From the NCBI GenBank assembly GCA_012965515.1, contig DTSE01000058.1, positions 1 through 40,268 on the forward strand: a stretch of 40,268 bases of DNA. The letters run 5' to 3'. Under the pieces are notes generated by a model. The model did no database searches. It was not told the origin of the DNA and was given only the letters and a program-made list of their open reading frames with translations. Made by a program: the position numbers and the translations under genes. Below, in pieces: positions 15,621-24,837 of this stretch (position 1 is its first letter; each line of letters begins with the position of its first letter). This DNA is from Candidatus Melainabacteria bacterium. GTDB lineage: Bacteria; Cyanobacteriota; Vampirovibrionia; Obscuribacterales; Obscuribacteraceae.

Positions 15621-17210
15621 TTACCGAGGATCAGGAGCTTGCACGATCACCGAAGCCTTATCCTCATAGATTGTTGCCCAGCCTTTCTCCTCGCGCAACT
15701 TCTTGCCGATTGGCGCTTCCGGTCGAACAAAAACCCACGCTATTTGATATTTCTTCAGCAGCTCTTCCCAGCCATCCTTGGTCGCATAAATTGTTTGGTA
15801 GTCGTCCACCAACTGAGCTCCATACATGTCAAAACGCGTATCAATAAACAGCTTGGGCGGCTCCTTCAACTGCCAAATCATGACGTCGCCAAACTGAGGA
15901 TCGTTAAAAACACGCCCCTTTGGTGGTTTATCACCGATAAATTTCACACCGTCAAAAGGCGCCTGCATGACTTTACTTGACTGCGGCAAGACAGGCGCAG
16001 TCACGCGTAGAGTAACGAAATATACCCCCAAGCAGGCGAACACGGCTATTGTGACAAACCACATAAAGCCGCGCGGATCATATGAATTTTGCAGCTTTCG
16101 ATCGACCTGCTCCCAGAACGACAGATGTTCCTTCTCGGCTTCTTTGCTCTGTTTCCGCAACAGAGCAAGCATGTAACCACCTTCAGCGAACAGATGAATG
16201 GCGGCAAACGGAATCAAACGACGACAGCAAAAACCCGCAATAATCCAGCTAAAGACAGCGATAGCAGCAAAAACCACCTGACCTCTCGGGGTGTTTACCA
16301 CAGACGAATCGATCTTCTTTATCAATGCACGCACAGTAATCACGCCGGTTACGACCAGCAGAATTATGAATGGATAGAACGTCCACTCGAGAAAATCCTT
16401 TCCTGATATGGGTCTGAGCTCGATAATGTGCTTGTTGAGCGGCGTGAAAAACAAAGTAGGCAGATACTGCCAGAGCCCTGCGCCATAGGGATTTACGAAT
16501 GTTCCTAGCAGTCCGGCAACAAAGGAAAGAATAATAGTGAGGTTGATAGGCTTGATTCTCTTCTCCGCAACGAAATCAGAGATCGTCGTCACGAGAGTGA
16601 AGACAAACAGATAGAGCAACCCGAGTACAAAGGCACTGTGCAAATTGCACCATAGCGCCATTACGGCACCAAATATGGTGACGGCAATCCAGTCGACTTT
16701 CTCCAGGTTCCTATTTCTGAGAAAGAAATGCGTCAGACTGATGTAAGTGCCAAGCAATAGATAGCTGAAAATCTCGGGTCTGCATAAGAAGTGGAAAAAT
16801 GCGGTTATCAAAGTGAGAATCGTTCCACCGATTGCAAAACAACCAGGCATGCCAATCTTTCTCGCAAGCGCAAGAGGAATAGACACAAAGGAAGCAGTGA
16901 GAACAATTGCTGCTAGCAGGAGAAGACCTGTCAAATCAAGCGCTTTGTATGACAGGGCAAAGAAAACTTCGGTCAACCACTGATAGAGAATGAATCTCCG
17001 GTCCGGAAACAGCTCCATCGTATATGAGTAAGGATCTGATTGCGGCAGGGCACCGCTTTCGACAATTTTCATGCCGAGAGCCAACAACCAACATGTGTCA
17101 GGATCGTGGAGGCTGGCTCCAGCAATAAATATCGCGGCAACGACCGCGACGAGGAAAAGAACTATCAAAAGAACACGCGCAGTAGAATCAGCTACAAAGC
17201 TCTGTTTCAT
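15621..17210 (-). CDS. Polytopic membrane protein, GT-C/GT39-like
   Basis: A 529-residue protein with about ten to twelve membrane helices. After the first helix comes DPDTCWLLALGMKIVESGAL, then SDPYSYT and WLTEVFFALSYK, the acidic first-loop pattern of GT-C glycosyltransferases using lipid-linked donors. A C-terminal soluble domain (from about residue 415) has FNDPQFGDVMIWQL, LFIDTRFDMYG and KKYQIAWVFVRPEAP, as in many uncharacterised bacterial relatives. Catalysis is not proven by sequence; it could be a transporter-like relative. ATG 17210 follows guaA by 56 bp on the same strand, so cotranscription is possible. Three near-copies of CGATCAG occur in that gap. Confidence 0.65.
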   Translation of the reverse strand: MKQSFVADSTARVLLIVLFLVAVVAAIFIAGASLHDPDTCWLLALGMKIVESGALPQSDPYSYTMELFPDRRFILYQWLTEVFFALSYKALDLTGLLLLAAIVLTASFVSIPLALARKIGMPGCFAIGGTILTLITAFFHFLCRPEIFSYLLLGTYISLTHFFLRNRNLEKVDWIAVTIFGAVMALWCNLHSAFVLGLLYLFVFTLVTTISDFVAEKRIKPINLTIILSFVAGLLGTFVNPYGAGLWQYLPTLFFTPLNKHIIELRPISGKDFLEWTFYPFIILLVVTGVITVRALIKKIDSSVVNTPRGQVVFAAIAVFSWIIAGFCCRRLIPFAAIHLFAEGGYMLALLRKQSKEAEKEHLSFWEQVDRKLQNSYDPRGFMWFVTIAVFACLGVYFVTLRVTAPVLPQSSKVMQAPFDGVKFIGDKPPKGRVFNDPQFGDVMIWQLKEPPKLFIDTRFDMYGAQLVDDYQTIYATKDGWEELLKKYQIAWVFVRPEAPIGKKLREEKGWATIYEDKASVIVQAPDPR

Positions 17211-17266
17211 TCCAACCCGATCAGTTCAATCCTGTCGATCAGTTTAACCGGTCGATCAGCTTTGCT

Positions 17267-18877
17267 TTATTCCCACTCGATAGTCGCGGGCGGCTTCGAC
17301 GTAATGTCATAAACAACCCTATTGATACCAGGCACTTCATTGACGATGCGCGACGAAATTGTCGCCAGAAGGTCGTACGGCAGACGCGCCCAGTCTGCAG
17401 TCATGCCGTCTTCGCTGGTGACCGCACGAATAACAATCTGGTTTTGATAAGTCCGCTGATCGCCCATCACTCCCACGGAGAGAGTCGGCAACAGAACACC
17501 GAACACTTGCCATATCTGACGGTACATGCCGTGAGCTTTGATCTCCTCACGAATAATCCAATCGGCTTCACGAAGTGTTTTCAGTCTCTCTTTGGTGACT
17601 TCACCAAGTACGCGAATTGCAAGTCCGGGGCCCGGGAATGGGTGCCGCACTCGAATGCCTTCAGGCACGTCCAACTCCGCCGCGACGCGCCTGACTTCAT
17701 CCTTGAAAAGTTTTGCAAAAGGTTCAACAAGCTTGAATTGAAGGTCCTTCGGCAAACCTCCCACATTGTGGTGCGACTTGATTTTCACGGCGACGCGCTC
17801 ACCGGTTTTCGGATCAATTTGCGTGCCGGAGGATTCAATCACATCCGGATAGAGTGTGCCTTGCGCCAGGAAATCGAATTTTCCAAGTTTCTTCGACTCT
17901 TCTTCAAATACTCTGATAAATTCCGCGCCAATCTTCTTCCGTTTCTCTTCTGGATCAGTGACGCCTTCGAGTTTTCCGATAAATCTGTCGCGAGCTTTAA
18001 TAAAGTGCACGTGAATTTTGAACTCGTTCTCAAAAGCATCAACCAACCACTCAGGCTCGTTCTTGCGCATGAAACCTTGATCGATAAACATGCACACTAG
18101 TTGATCGCCAATCGCTTTATGCAGCAAGAATGCAAGGGTGGAGCTGTCTACGCCACCGGAGAGAGCGAGCAAAACACGCTTGTCGCCGACCTTCTCTCTT
18201 ACCTCGGCAATGGCATGATCGATGAATGCTTTCATCGTCCAACTTTGGGTGCACCGACAAATGCGCGTCACGAAATTTTCAATTACCTGTTGTCCACCGC
18301 GCGTGTGCACCACTTCCGGGTGGAACTGCACACCGTAATAATTTCTCTCTTCATCAGCAATCGCCGCTACCGGTGTAGCGAGCGTTCTGGCGACAACTGC
18401 AAATCCTGTGGGAAGCACAGTTACGCTGTCGCCGTGGCTCATCCAGCTTTCCATCTCCGGATCCAGCCCATCGAAAAGGTTGCCGTGGTGAGCGATTGTC
18501 AGCATGGCGCGTCCATACTCTTTGACCTCCGACGGCTCGACAACACCGCCCAGGTCGCGCGCCATTAGCTGCATGCCATAGCAAACGCCGAGCACTGGAA
18601 TACCAAGCTTCCACACATTCTCATCCAGCTGAGGAGCATGAGCTTCATAGCAACTGCTTGGTCCGCCGCTCAAAATAATGCCCTTCGGATTCAACCGCTT
18701 GAGTTCTTCAGCCGAGGTGCTGTACGGCAGAAGCTCAGAATAGGTATTGACCTCTCTGACCCGCCGGGCAATTAGCTGGGAAAACTGCGACCCGAAATCA
18801 AGAATTGCAATGCCGTCTGTGAGTGCGTTGTCGGCTAGATGACTGAGAGCACCATGCGATGTTTGAGTTCCGGTCAC
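17267..18877 (-). CDS. guaA: GMP synthase (glutamine-hydrolysing)
   Basis: A 536-residue two-domain enzyme that converts XMP to GMP with ATP and glutamine, the last step of guanine nucleotide synthesis. The class I glutaminase domain (about 20-210) has nucleophile Cys99 in GVCYGMQ and the His187/Glu189 pair in QFHPEVVHT. The ATP pyrophosphatase domain has the P-loop [11 protein letters not shown] (241-247 core), and the C-terminal dimerisation domain ends in PPATIEWE, the standard terminus. The length is slightly above the usual 515-525 because of a short N-terminal lead. The start is GTG at 18877 with AAGGAG eight bases upstream. It is the only clear housekeeping gene here. A -10-like CATAAT lies just upstream in the reverse direction. 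Confidence 0.98.
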   Translation of the reverse strand: MTGTQTSHGALSHLADNALTDGIAILDFGSQFSQLIARRVREVNTYSELLPYSTSAEELKRLNPKGIILSGGPSSCYEAHAPQLDENVWKLGIPVLGVCYGMQLMARDLGGVVEPSEVKEYGRAMLTIAHHGNLFDGLDPEMESWMSHGDSVTVLPTGFAVVARTLATPVAAIADEERNYYGVQFHPEVVHTRGGQQVIENFVTRICRCTQSWTMKAFIDHAIAEVREKVGDKRVLLALSGGVDSSTLAFLLHKAIGDQLVCMFIDQGFMRKNEPEWLVDAFENEFKIHVHFIKARDRFIGKLEGVTDPEEKRKKIGAEFIRVFEEESKKLGKFDFLAQGTLYPDVIESSGTQIDPKTGERVAVKIKSHHNVGGLPKDLQFKLVEPFAKLFKDEVRRVAAELDVPEGIRVRHPFPGPGLAIRVLGEVTKERLKTLREADWIIREEIKAHGMYRQIWQVFGVLLPTLSVGVMGDQRTYQNQIVIRAVTSEDGMTADWARLPYDLLATISSRIVNEVPGINRVVYDITSKPPATIEWE

Positions 18878-19067
18878 TTTGAAGTCTCCTTAAAAGGCTG
18901 GCTATATTATGCCGCCTTTTCGCCCTACAGCCCTTAATACGGGGCTTTCTTGTTGCACTCGTATCGAAACTTTATCGGACACCTGAAAACTGAAACATCC
19001 GCAGGCTGACGATTCGGCCAGCCCCAGTTTAGGAAATATAGCCTGCAACTGCTTCTTCAAAGTTGAA
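18878..19067. other. Upstream region of guaA, no gene seen
   Basis: This stretch carries the guaA ribosome-binding site (AAGGAG on the reverse strand near 18886-18891) and a -10-like CATAAT at about 18903-18908. A 60-codon reverse open frame spans it and enters the REP element, with no recognisable content. No riboswitch-like structure was recognised. Confidence 0.35.
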
Positions 19068-19113
19068 GGGGCGATGCCATGCATCGCCCGGGCGGCACAT
19101 GGCGTCGCTCCTA
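19068..19113. repeat. REP-like element pair (inverted)
   Basis: GGGGCGATGCCATGCATCGCCC at 19068-19089 forms a 9-bp stem around a short loop. A diverged copy in the opposite orientation follows at 19091-19113 (reverse complement GTAGGAGCGACGCCATGTGCCGCC). The layout of two REPs head to head resembles the BIME units of enterobacteria and pseudomonads. Further copies are at 31401 and 36798-36849. Confidence 0.75.
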
Positions 19114-19241
19114 CAGGTTTCTCGATACAACAACTGCGGAGGCTGAATACTTACACAGCAGGCTATTAATCAGACTGATCATCAGGGTATAAAAGAATTG
19201 ACTGAATCTGTTTTCGCCCCACCAGCCCGCCCAGCCGGCCC

Positions 19242-19736
19242 ATGTTTGCTTACGACCCTACCGAATCGACACCCAATTTTCGGCAGATAGCCGCAGAGAT
19301 ATACTGCGGTGGCCAGCCAAATGACGAAGGCTTCAAAATCCTCAAAGAAAAGGGGATCAAGACCATCATCAATCTGCGCGAGGAGCCCGGGCAGATTGCA
19401 CGCGAGAAAGAACTTGTCGAGCAGCTCGGAATGAAGTTCTTGAGCGTACCAATGACTCCTTTTCAGGAGCCCAGCGAAGCATCAATCAAACAGTTTCTCG
19501 AAGTTGCCCTGCACGCCGATAGCCATCCGATTTTTATTCATTGCCTGCACGGACAAGATCGAACCGGAGCTATGGTTTGCATATATCGCATGGAAGCGCA
19601 CGGGCACACGTTTGACCTTGCCTACGAAGAAATGGTGGCCGGCGGTTTTCACAAAGAGTTCTTGAACCTGCGACGCGCCGTCTTGCGCTTCGCCAGCCGC
19701 AAGGGGCTGGTTATCTCGAAGAGCGAGTTGGGATAG
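19242..19736 (+). CDS. Dual-specificity/tyrosine phosphatase-like protein
   Basis: A 164-residue cytoplasmic protein with the Cys-based phosphatase signature HCLHGQDRTG (Cys101, Arg107), that is HC(X)5R followed by Thr. Upstream is the NFRQIAAEIYCGGQPNDEGF and GIKTIINLREE pattern seen in Siw14-like and related bacterial phosphatases. A candidate general acid region lies around PMTPFQEPSE (70-79). The family removes phosphate from protein Tyr/Ser/Thr or from inositol phosphates; the substrate here is unknown. No clear ribosome site precedes ATG 19242. Its last 26 bases overlap the 3' end of the convergent epimerase gene. Confidence 0.85.
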   Translation: MFAYDPTESTPNFRQIAAEIYCGGQPNDEGFKILKEKGIKTIINLREEPGQIAREKELVEQLGMKFLSVPMTPFQEPSEASIKQFLEVALHADSHPIFIHCLHGQDRTGAMVCIYRMEAHGHTFDLAYEEMVAGGFHKEFLNLRRAVLRFASRKGLVISKSELG

Positions 19737-20745
19737 TCTGGTTTTGGTTGGATGTCCTTTCCTTGCCATCGTGAGCTGTTTGCCCCTGCGCATTAGACAT
19801 CTCCTGATAGATCCAGCTGTAGGTTTTCTCCAACCCATCACGCAATCGAATGCTCGGCTCCCATCCTAAATGGCGGCGAATGAGAGAATTATCGCTGTTT
19901 CTGCCTGCCACTCCCAATGGTGCCGAGGGCTGATAGCGCCGTTCTAACTTCGTTCCAGCAATCGCTTCAACCAGGTCAACCAACTCATTGATCGTAACCG
20001 CCTCGCTGCTTCCCACGTTGAGCGGCTCGACAACATCGCTCTTCATGAGCAGTTCGATACCCTTAATGCAATCGTCGATATAAGTGAAGCTGCGAGTTTG
20101 ATTGCCATCGCCCCAGATGTCCAAATATTCTCGACCAGAAAATTTCGCCTCTATGACTTTTCTGCAAATGGCGGCCGGCGCCTTTTCTCGTCCGCCGTCA
20201 TAAGCTCCATAAGGGCCATAGACATTGTGAAAGCGTCCCACTCTCGTTGCAATTCCGAAGTCCTCGCTGAAATGCCTGCACATTCTCTCGCCAAAGAGTT
20301 TCTCCCAACCATAGCCATCTTCAGGCATGGCCGGATATGCGTCTTCTTCACACAGCGCCGTGCCTTTTGTGTTGTCCTGCTTCGATGCTGCATAGACACA
20401 GGCGGAAGAGGCAAAAAAATACTTGCTAACTCTGTGGTCCTTAGCGGCCATCAGAAGATGCGTATTGATGAGAACATTGAGCATGCACTCGGCTTTGTTG
20501 TTCTCGATAAATCCGATGCCGCCCATATCGCATGCCAAGTTGTATACTGCGCTTGCCTGGCTCAGTACTTCGTGGCATGATTCGCGCAAACGCAGGTCTG
20601 CTTGCACATTATCGGCTTCGTCGCTCAGCTGATACCAGTCGCTCAACGGCTTGATATCAATAGCACGGACACGCTCGCCAAGGGCGATCAAGCTTTTGAC
20701 TAAGTATCCACCGATAAATCCACCGGCGCCACAAACAACGAGCAC
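19711..20745 (-). CDS. GDP-mannose 3,5-epimerase-like SDR enzyme
   Basis: A 344-residue extended SDR enzyme. The NAD site is GAGGFIGG (6-13). Residues match those known for plant GDP-mannose 3,5-epimerase: SSAC with Cys116, Tyr145 and Lys149 in YGWEK, and GGREKAPAA with Lys188; also ACDMGGIGFI, RFHNVYGPYG, WGDGNQTRSFTYIDDC and AGRNSDNSLI. The enzyme inverts C3 and C5 of GDP-mannose to GDP-L-galactose (and GDP-L-gulose). About 25 polar residues extend the C-terminus beyond the family end. The start is GTG at 20745 with GGAGG four bases upstream. It diverges from the GT10-methyltransferase gene by 107 bp, which suggests the sugar nucleotide made here is used by that enzyme. Confidence 0.9.
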   Translation of the reverse strand: MLVVCGAGGFIGGYLVKSLIALGERVRAIDIKPLSDWYQLSDEADNVQADLRLRESCHEVLSQASAVYNLACDMGGIGFIENNKAECMLNVLINTHLLMAAKDHRVSKYFFASSACVYAASKQDNTKGTALCEEDAYPAMPEDGYGWEKLFGERMCRHFSEDFGIATRVGRFHNVYGPYGAYDGGREKAPAAICRKVIEAKFSGREYLDIWGDGNQTRSFTYIDDCIKGIELLMKSDVVEPLNVGSSEAVTINELVDLVEAIAGTKLERRYQPSAPLGVAGRNSDNSLIRRHLGWEPSIRLRDGLEKTYSWIYQEMSNAQGQTAHDGKERTSNQNQTIPTRSSR

Positions 20746-20852
20746 GACACCTCCAAGCGAGCGCTCATCAATAATCTGTATTTAACCATGTCCATTAGCC
20801 AGTTTCGAGACAAAAACCTGTTGACAATAATGAATCGGGTAGGATAGTCGCC

Positions 20853-22625
20853 ATGTCATCGACGCGAAAGCTGGAAATTCTCTATTACACACCGTATTTT
20901 CGAGAAACAATTTGCGAGGCAATCGGTTTTGCTCCGAAATTAGCGGAGGATTTGTGTGTTATCACGCAGGACCACGACCGGCTCAAAGACGCTGACGCAG
21001 TTGTCTTTCACATTCCAAACTTCAAAGAGTTTCCGCAAGAAAAACGACCAGGTCAGCTTTGGGTGGCCATGTCGATGGAGTCGGATGTGAATTATCCGCT
21101 TCAAGTGGATCCGGAATTCATGCGTAATTTCGATATTACGATGAATTACCGCCTCAGTTCAGACGTGCCGATGCTCTACTTCCATCCACACCAGATAGCT
21201 CAATTGGCGAGTGCGCCCAAACCAAAAACCAGATCGGCACCGGCCGTCTATTTTGCCTCCAACAACCTGGCAAGAAACAATCGCTACGAGCTGGTCGGCG
21301 AGCTGATGAAGCACATGCCCGTCGACTCTTACGGCAAGTCGCAAAACAACTGCAACCTGGAAAGCCTGGACACAGGACGCCAGTCCAAACTGGATACGAT
21401 TGGCAGCTATCTGTTTTACTTTGCCTTCGAGAATTCCTCAAGCATCGACTATGTGAGCGAGAAAATGTATGACGGCTTGATCGCCGGCACAGTTCCTGTC
21501 TATCTTGGTGCCCCGAACATCGATCAGTATCTGCCCGGCGAGAATTGCATCATCAAAGCAGAAGACTTTCCGACGGCTGCGGATCTGGCCAAACATCTGC
21601 TGGCGCTTGCTCAAGACAAAGACGCATATGAAAGCTATCTGTCCTGGAAAAAGCTTCCTCTCAAGAAGAATTTTCTCGATCTGATCAAGATAGAAGAAAC
21701 TCCTCCGATTCGAAGACTGTGCGCCAAAATAAGCGAGCATCCACGCTTCAAAGGTACTAGCGAAATGGTGGGCACGGCCGTCGAAAGTATCGCTCCCATA
21801 AATGAGCGGCAATTTCACGCATTCGAAAACGTGGACAGCTGCCCACTGTGCAACTCTCTTTCGTTCAAGTTTTGTTTGAAACCTGATATCTGGCGCTGTC
21901 ACCAATGCCGGGTCATGTTTCGCAATCCCAGACCCACTCAGCAGGAAATTATTCGATCATATGAAACCGGTTTGACATATGCGCAGTGGCAGAAGGAAAC
22001 GAACATCCGTGAAATTCTATGGAGAGAGCGGGTGGGTATAGTTTCACGACACATGAGCAGTGGAAAGCTACTGGACATAGGAACAGGCGACGGTTTCTTC
22101 CTCAGCCTGCTCGGCACCAGATACGATATCAGCTCCACCGAGATCAGCACAGCCGGTGCATTGTATGCCAACCAGAGAGGGTTCAGCCCTCGCATCGGGG
22201 ACTTTTTGGAGCTCGACTATACCGATGAGTCATTCGATGTAATCACCCTCTGGCACGTTCTGGAGCACGTTTTGCAACCGGGCAGACTGCTGAGAAAAAT
22301 CCACAAAGTGCTTAAGACAAATGGAATTCTGGCATTGGCAGTACCAAACGAGCAACACAGTTTGATTTTCAACGCCTGGCAAGAAATGCCCCTGGGAAAG
22401 TTAGAGTACGGACAGGAGATTCACGTTACACATTTCTTGCCGGGAGTACTTAAGAATTACCTGAAGAAGAATGGTTTCGACTTACTTGAATTCGGAGTTG
22501 ACGACGTTCATGTAGAACGACCTTTTAGAACCAAACTTCTCTTCCATGCTAGCAAGTGCCTCAACAGCAACATAGGTTGGCACTGTGACAAGGCGATGTA
22601 CCTTGTCGCGCGCAAGCATCCTTGA
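20853..22625 (+). CDS. GT10 fucosyltransferase-like domain fused to a SAM methyltransferase
   Basis: A 590-residue two-enzyme fusion. Residues 1-300 form a GT10 (alpha-1,3-fucosyltransferase-like) domain, with the donor motif FAFENSSSIDYVSEKMYDGL (about 191-210) and AGTVPVYLGAPNIDQYLPG (211-229). Residues 325-590 form a class I methyltransferase with a small zinc-ribbon (Cys330, Cys333, Cys349, Cys352), motif I LLDIGTGDG (407-414) and the later FDVITLWHVLEHV. GT10 enzymes use GDP-L-fucose or related GDP-L-sugars such as GDP-L-galactose. The fused methyltransferase suggests that the transferred sugar is O-methylated. AGGA lies eight bases before ATG 20853. It is cytoplasmic; no membrane segment is seen. 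The divergent epimerase gene may supply its donor. Confidence 0.88.
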   Translation: MSSTRKLEILYYTPYFRETICEAIGFAPKLAEDLCVITQDHDRLKDADAVVFHIPNFKEFPQEKRPGQLWVAMSMESDVNYPLQVDPEFMRNFDITMNYRLSSDVPMLYFHPHQIAQLASAPKPKTRSAPAVYFASNNLARNNRYELVGELMKHMPVDSYGKSQNNCNLESLDTGRQSKLDTIGSYLFYFAFENSSSIDYVSEKMYDGLIAGTVPVYLGAPNIDQYLPGENCIIKAEDFPTAADLAKHLLALAQDKDAYESYLSWKKLPLKKNFLDLIKIEETPPIRRLCAKISEHPRFKGTSEMVGTAVESIAPINERQFHAFENVDSCPLCNSLSFKFCLKPDIWRCHQCRVMFRNPRPTQQEIIRSYETGLTYAQWQKETNIREILWRERVGIVSRHMSSGKLLDIGTGDGFFLSLLGTRYDISSTEISTAGALYANQRGFSPRIGDFLELDYTDESFDVITLWHVLEHVLQPGRLLRKIHKVLKTNGILALAVPNEQHSLIFNAWQEMPLGKLEYGQEIHVTHFLPGVLKNYLKKNGFDLLEFGVDDVHVERPFRTKLLFHASKCLNSNIGWHCDKAMYLVARKHP

Positions 22626-22799
22626 CGACCATGGTCGCCATTGCTCTCCAAACCTGCGACAAATCGATGAGAGCTTGGCAGCCTTCCGTATTGCAGAGGT
22701 ACCGTGCGGTTCCCTGGTTACCTGTAGAATACCGGACCAGCGCGCAGGTCTGTCTGCTACCATTCTTGCTGCTTGCAAAAACCGCAAAAGGGGGCCCAC

Positions 22800-23939
22800 A
22801 TGAGCAGATTATTCGAGCGGGTCAAAGTCCGCGACGTAGAGATGCGCAATCGCACGGTGGTTTCGCCGATGTGTATGTACTCGGCAGTGGATGGCAAACT
22901 AACCGATTTCCACCTTGCTCATCTCGGGCGTTTCGCAATGGGCGGAGCTGGACTGATTTTCGTCGAAGCAACAGGCGTTTCTGAGGAAGGAAGAATCACT
23001 CATGGCGATTCAGGCTTGTGGAACGACGAGCAAATGGAGCCGCTCAAGCGCATAGTCGCGCTTTTGAAATCGATGGGCGCCACGCCGGGCATTCAACTTG
23101 CTCATGCCGGCAGAAAAGCAAGCTGCCACCGACCATGGGAAGGCGACGGACCAATCCTCGAATCAGATAAGAAACCCGGCGAAGATCCGTGGCAAACATA
23201 CTCTTCAAGCGCCATTCCCTGGGCTGACGGCTGGCATACGCCGAAAGCGATGGACGAAAAGGACATGGAAAAAGTGCGCAACGATTTTCTCGCTGCTGCA
23301 AAACGTGCTCTGGCATGTGGTTTTGAAGTCGTAGAGATGCACAATGCACACGGCTATCTATTGCAATCATATCTCTCACCAATTGCAAATCAAAGAAATG
23401 ATCAGTATGGCGGATCGTTGGAAAATCGCATGAGATTCCCACTTTCGGTGGCAAAGGTTTTGCGCGATTTTTGGCCGAAGGAAAAGCCAATGTTTGTTCG
23501 CATCTCTTCAGTAGACGGAATCGAGGGTGGATTCACAATTGAGGAAGCAGTGACGTATGCGAAGGAGTTGAAAAAACTCGGAGTCGACGTTATCGATTGC
23601 TCCTCGGGCGGTCAGCCCGGCAAGATGAACCTGCGCTCTGCTTTGGGCTATCAGGTGCCTTTTTCGCGAGAAATTAAACATGGCGCAGACATCAAAACCA
23701 TGGCGGTCGGATTTATTATCGACGCACATCAAGCAAACAAAATTGTTGAGGAAGAGAGCGCCGATTTCATAGCTCTTGCACGTGAGGCTTTGAACGATCC
23801 GCAGTGGTTCTTCCATGCAGAGCAAGAACTCGGTCAAGCGCCGGAAGGAAATCCTTACGAAGAGTGGCCCGTGCAATCTGCTTTCTGGCTGGAAAAGCGG
23901 AAGAAAACGCTGGATCGCCTGACTGCTGCGGTCAATTAA
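22800..23939 (+). CDS. Old yellow enzyme-family flavin oxidoreductase (YqjM/NamA-like)
   Basis: A 379-residue FMN-dependent TIM-barrel enzyme that reduces activated C=C bonds using NAD(P)H. The YqjM-type class signatures are present: Cys25 in SPMCMYSA (the redox-sensing Cys near FMN), AHAGRKAS, the substrate-binding pair His181/His184 in HNAHGYLLQSYLSP, QYGGSLENRMRF, and the FMN-phosphate region near DFIALAREALNDP. The length is slightly above the 338 of YqjM. The start is ATG 22800, preceded by AAAAGGGGG. The gene follows the fusion gene by about 175 bp containing a 12-bp palindrome (22626-22637) and a -10-like TAGAAT, so it is probably its own unit. Physiological substrate unknown. Confidence 0.93.
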   Translation: MSRLFERVKVRDVEMRNRTVVSPMCMYSAVDGKLTDFHLAHLGRFAMGGAGLIFVEATGVSEEGRITHGDSGLWNDEQMEPLKRIVALLKSMGATPGIQLAHAGRKASCHRPWEGDGPILESDKKPGEDPWQTYSSSAIPWADGWHTPKAMDEKDMEKVRNDFLAAAKRALACGFEVVEMHNAHGYLLQSYLSPIANQRNDQYGGSLENRMRFPLSVAKVLRDFWPKEKPMFVRISSVDGIEGGFTIEEAVTYAKELKKLGVDVIDCSSGGQPGKMNLRSALGYQVPFSREIKHGADIKTMAVGFIIDAHQANKIVEEESADFIALAREALNDPQWFFHAEQELGQAPEGNPYEEWPVQSAFWLEKRKKTLDRLTAAVN

Positions 23940-23996
23940 TCCGCTTTTGAAAATATCAAAACATGTCGTGGGCGTAACGCATTTGCGGAACGTTTA

Positions 23997-24022
23997 ACGG
24001 ACGAGATCGTCAATTCGTCCGT
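23997..24022. promoter_or_regulatory. Hairpin between old yellow enzyme and ICMT-like genes
   Basis: ACGGACGA (23997-24004) and TCGTCCGT (24015-24022) form a perfect 8-bp stem with a 10-base loop. There is no U tract after it, so it is a weak terminator at best; an operator for the downstream gene is possible. Confidence 0.35.
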
Positions 24023-24054
24023 GACAATCTACGCAAAAGTGCTAGCTTAGTACC

Positions 24055-24735
24055 ATGGACAAGAGAATGAAAATCAGAATGATAACGGCATTTCCATCCC
24101 TGTTTTTTATACTGGGTGCGCCGACATTCCTGGCGGCCTGGACATTTGATTACTGGCAGGCATGGGTGTTTTTAACTGTATTTTCGACCGCAACAGTGAT
24201 CCACGGATTGATTTTGTGGAAGTATGCGCCTGATGTTTTGATGCGGCGAATGAAGGCCGGACCAACCGCTGAAAAGCGCCCAGTGCAACGCATTATCATG
24301 ACTGGTATCACCGTCTCCTTTATTCTCTTTCTTGTCCTTTGCGGGCTCGATCACAGATTTGGATGGTCGCGCGTTCCACTTGTCGCAGTCATCTTCGGCA
24401 ACTTCCTAATCGCACTCAGCTTCTATGTTTTCACCAAAGTTTGTTTGGAAAACACATTCGCATCAGCGACGATCGAATTAGCAGAAAATCAAAGCGTGGT
24501 ATCGACTGGTATGTACGGTGTGGTGCGACACCCAATGTATTCAGGCGCGCTATTACTTATGCTCGGTATTCCACTGGCACTCGGATCGCTGTGGTCGGCA
24601 TTGCTGATAGTAGTAGCGGTAGCCATTCTCAACTGGCGAATCATTGACGAGGAAAAATTCCTCCTCACTCATTTGAATGGATATCAGGAATACTGCAACA
24701 AAGTCAAATACCGCTTGATTCCCGGGTTGTACTAG
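24055..24735 (+). CDS. Isoprenylcysteine carboxyl methyltransferase (ICMT)-like membrane protein
   Basis: A 226-residue protein with about five or six membrane helices and the C-terminal SAM-binding motif of the ICMT/PEMT group: GMYGVVRHPMYSGALLLMLG, PLALGS, and the acidic end IIDEEKFLLTHLNGYQEYC followed by KVKYRLIPG. The family methylates carboxyl groups or lipid head groups at the membrane; bacterial members rarely have a known substrate. The start is ATG 24055; ATG 24067 is also possible and neither has a strong ribosome site. It converges on the receiver gene on the other strand. Confidence 0.85.
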   Translation: MDKRMKIRMITAFPSLFFILGAPTFLAAWTFDYWQAWVFLTVFSTATVIHGLILWKYAPDVLMRRMKAGPTAEKRPVQRIIMTGITVSFILFLVLCGLDHRFGWSRVPLVAVIFGNFLIALSFYVFTKVCLENTFASATIELAENQSVVSTGMYGVVRHPMYSGALLLMLGIPLALGSLWSALLIVVAVAILNWRIIDEEKFLLTHLNGYQEYCNKVKYRLIPGLY

Positions 24736-24837
24736 TTCAGCCGGCAATGGACGGAACTCCGCCGTCCTGGAGGCACACGCCACGAAAGCGTTCAAAAAGT
24801 CTCAATCAACGGCAGGGGCGAACCGCCTACCCTATAG

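Noticed and set aside
17210-17266. Three copies of CGATCAG between guaA and the GT-C-like gene
   Set aside because: Short motif, irregular spacing; not distinguishable from chance.
18902-19084. Reverse-strand 60-codon frame upstream of guaA
   Set aside because: Starts in a REP element and has no similarity to anything I know.
24812-24834. Possible further REP copy (GGCAGGGGCGAACCGCC)
   Set aside because: Shares only AGGGGCGA with the consensus and lacks the GATGCCATGC core.
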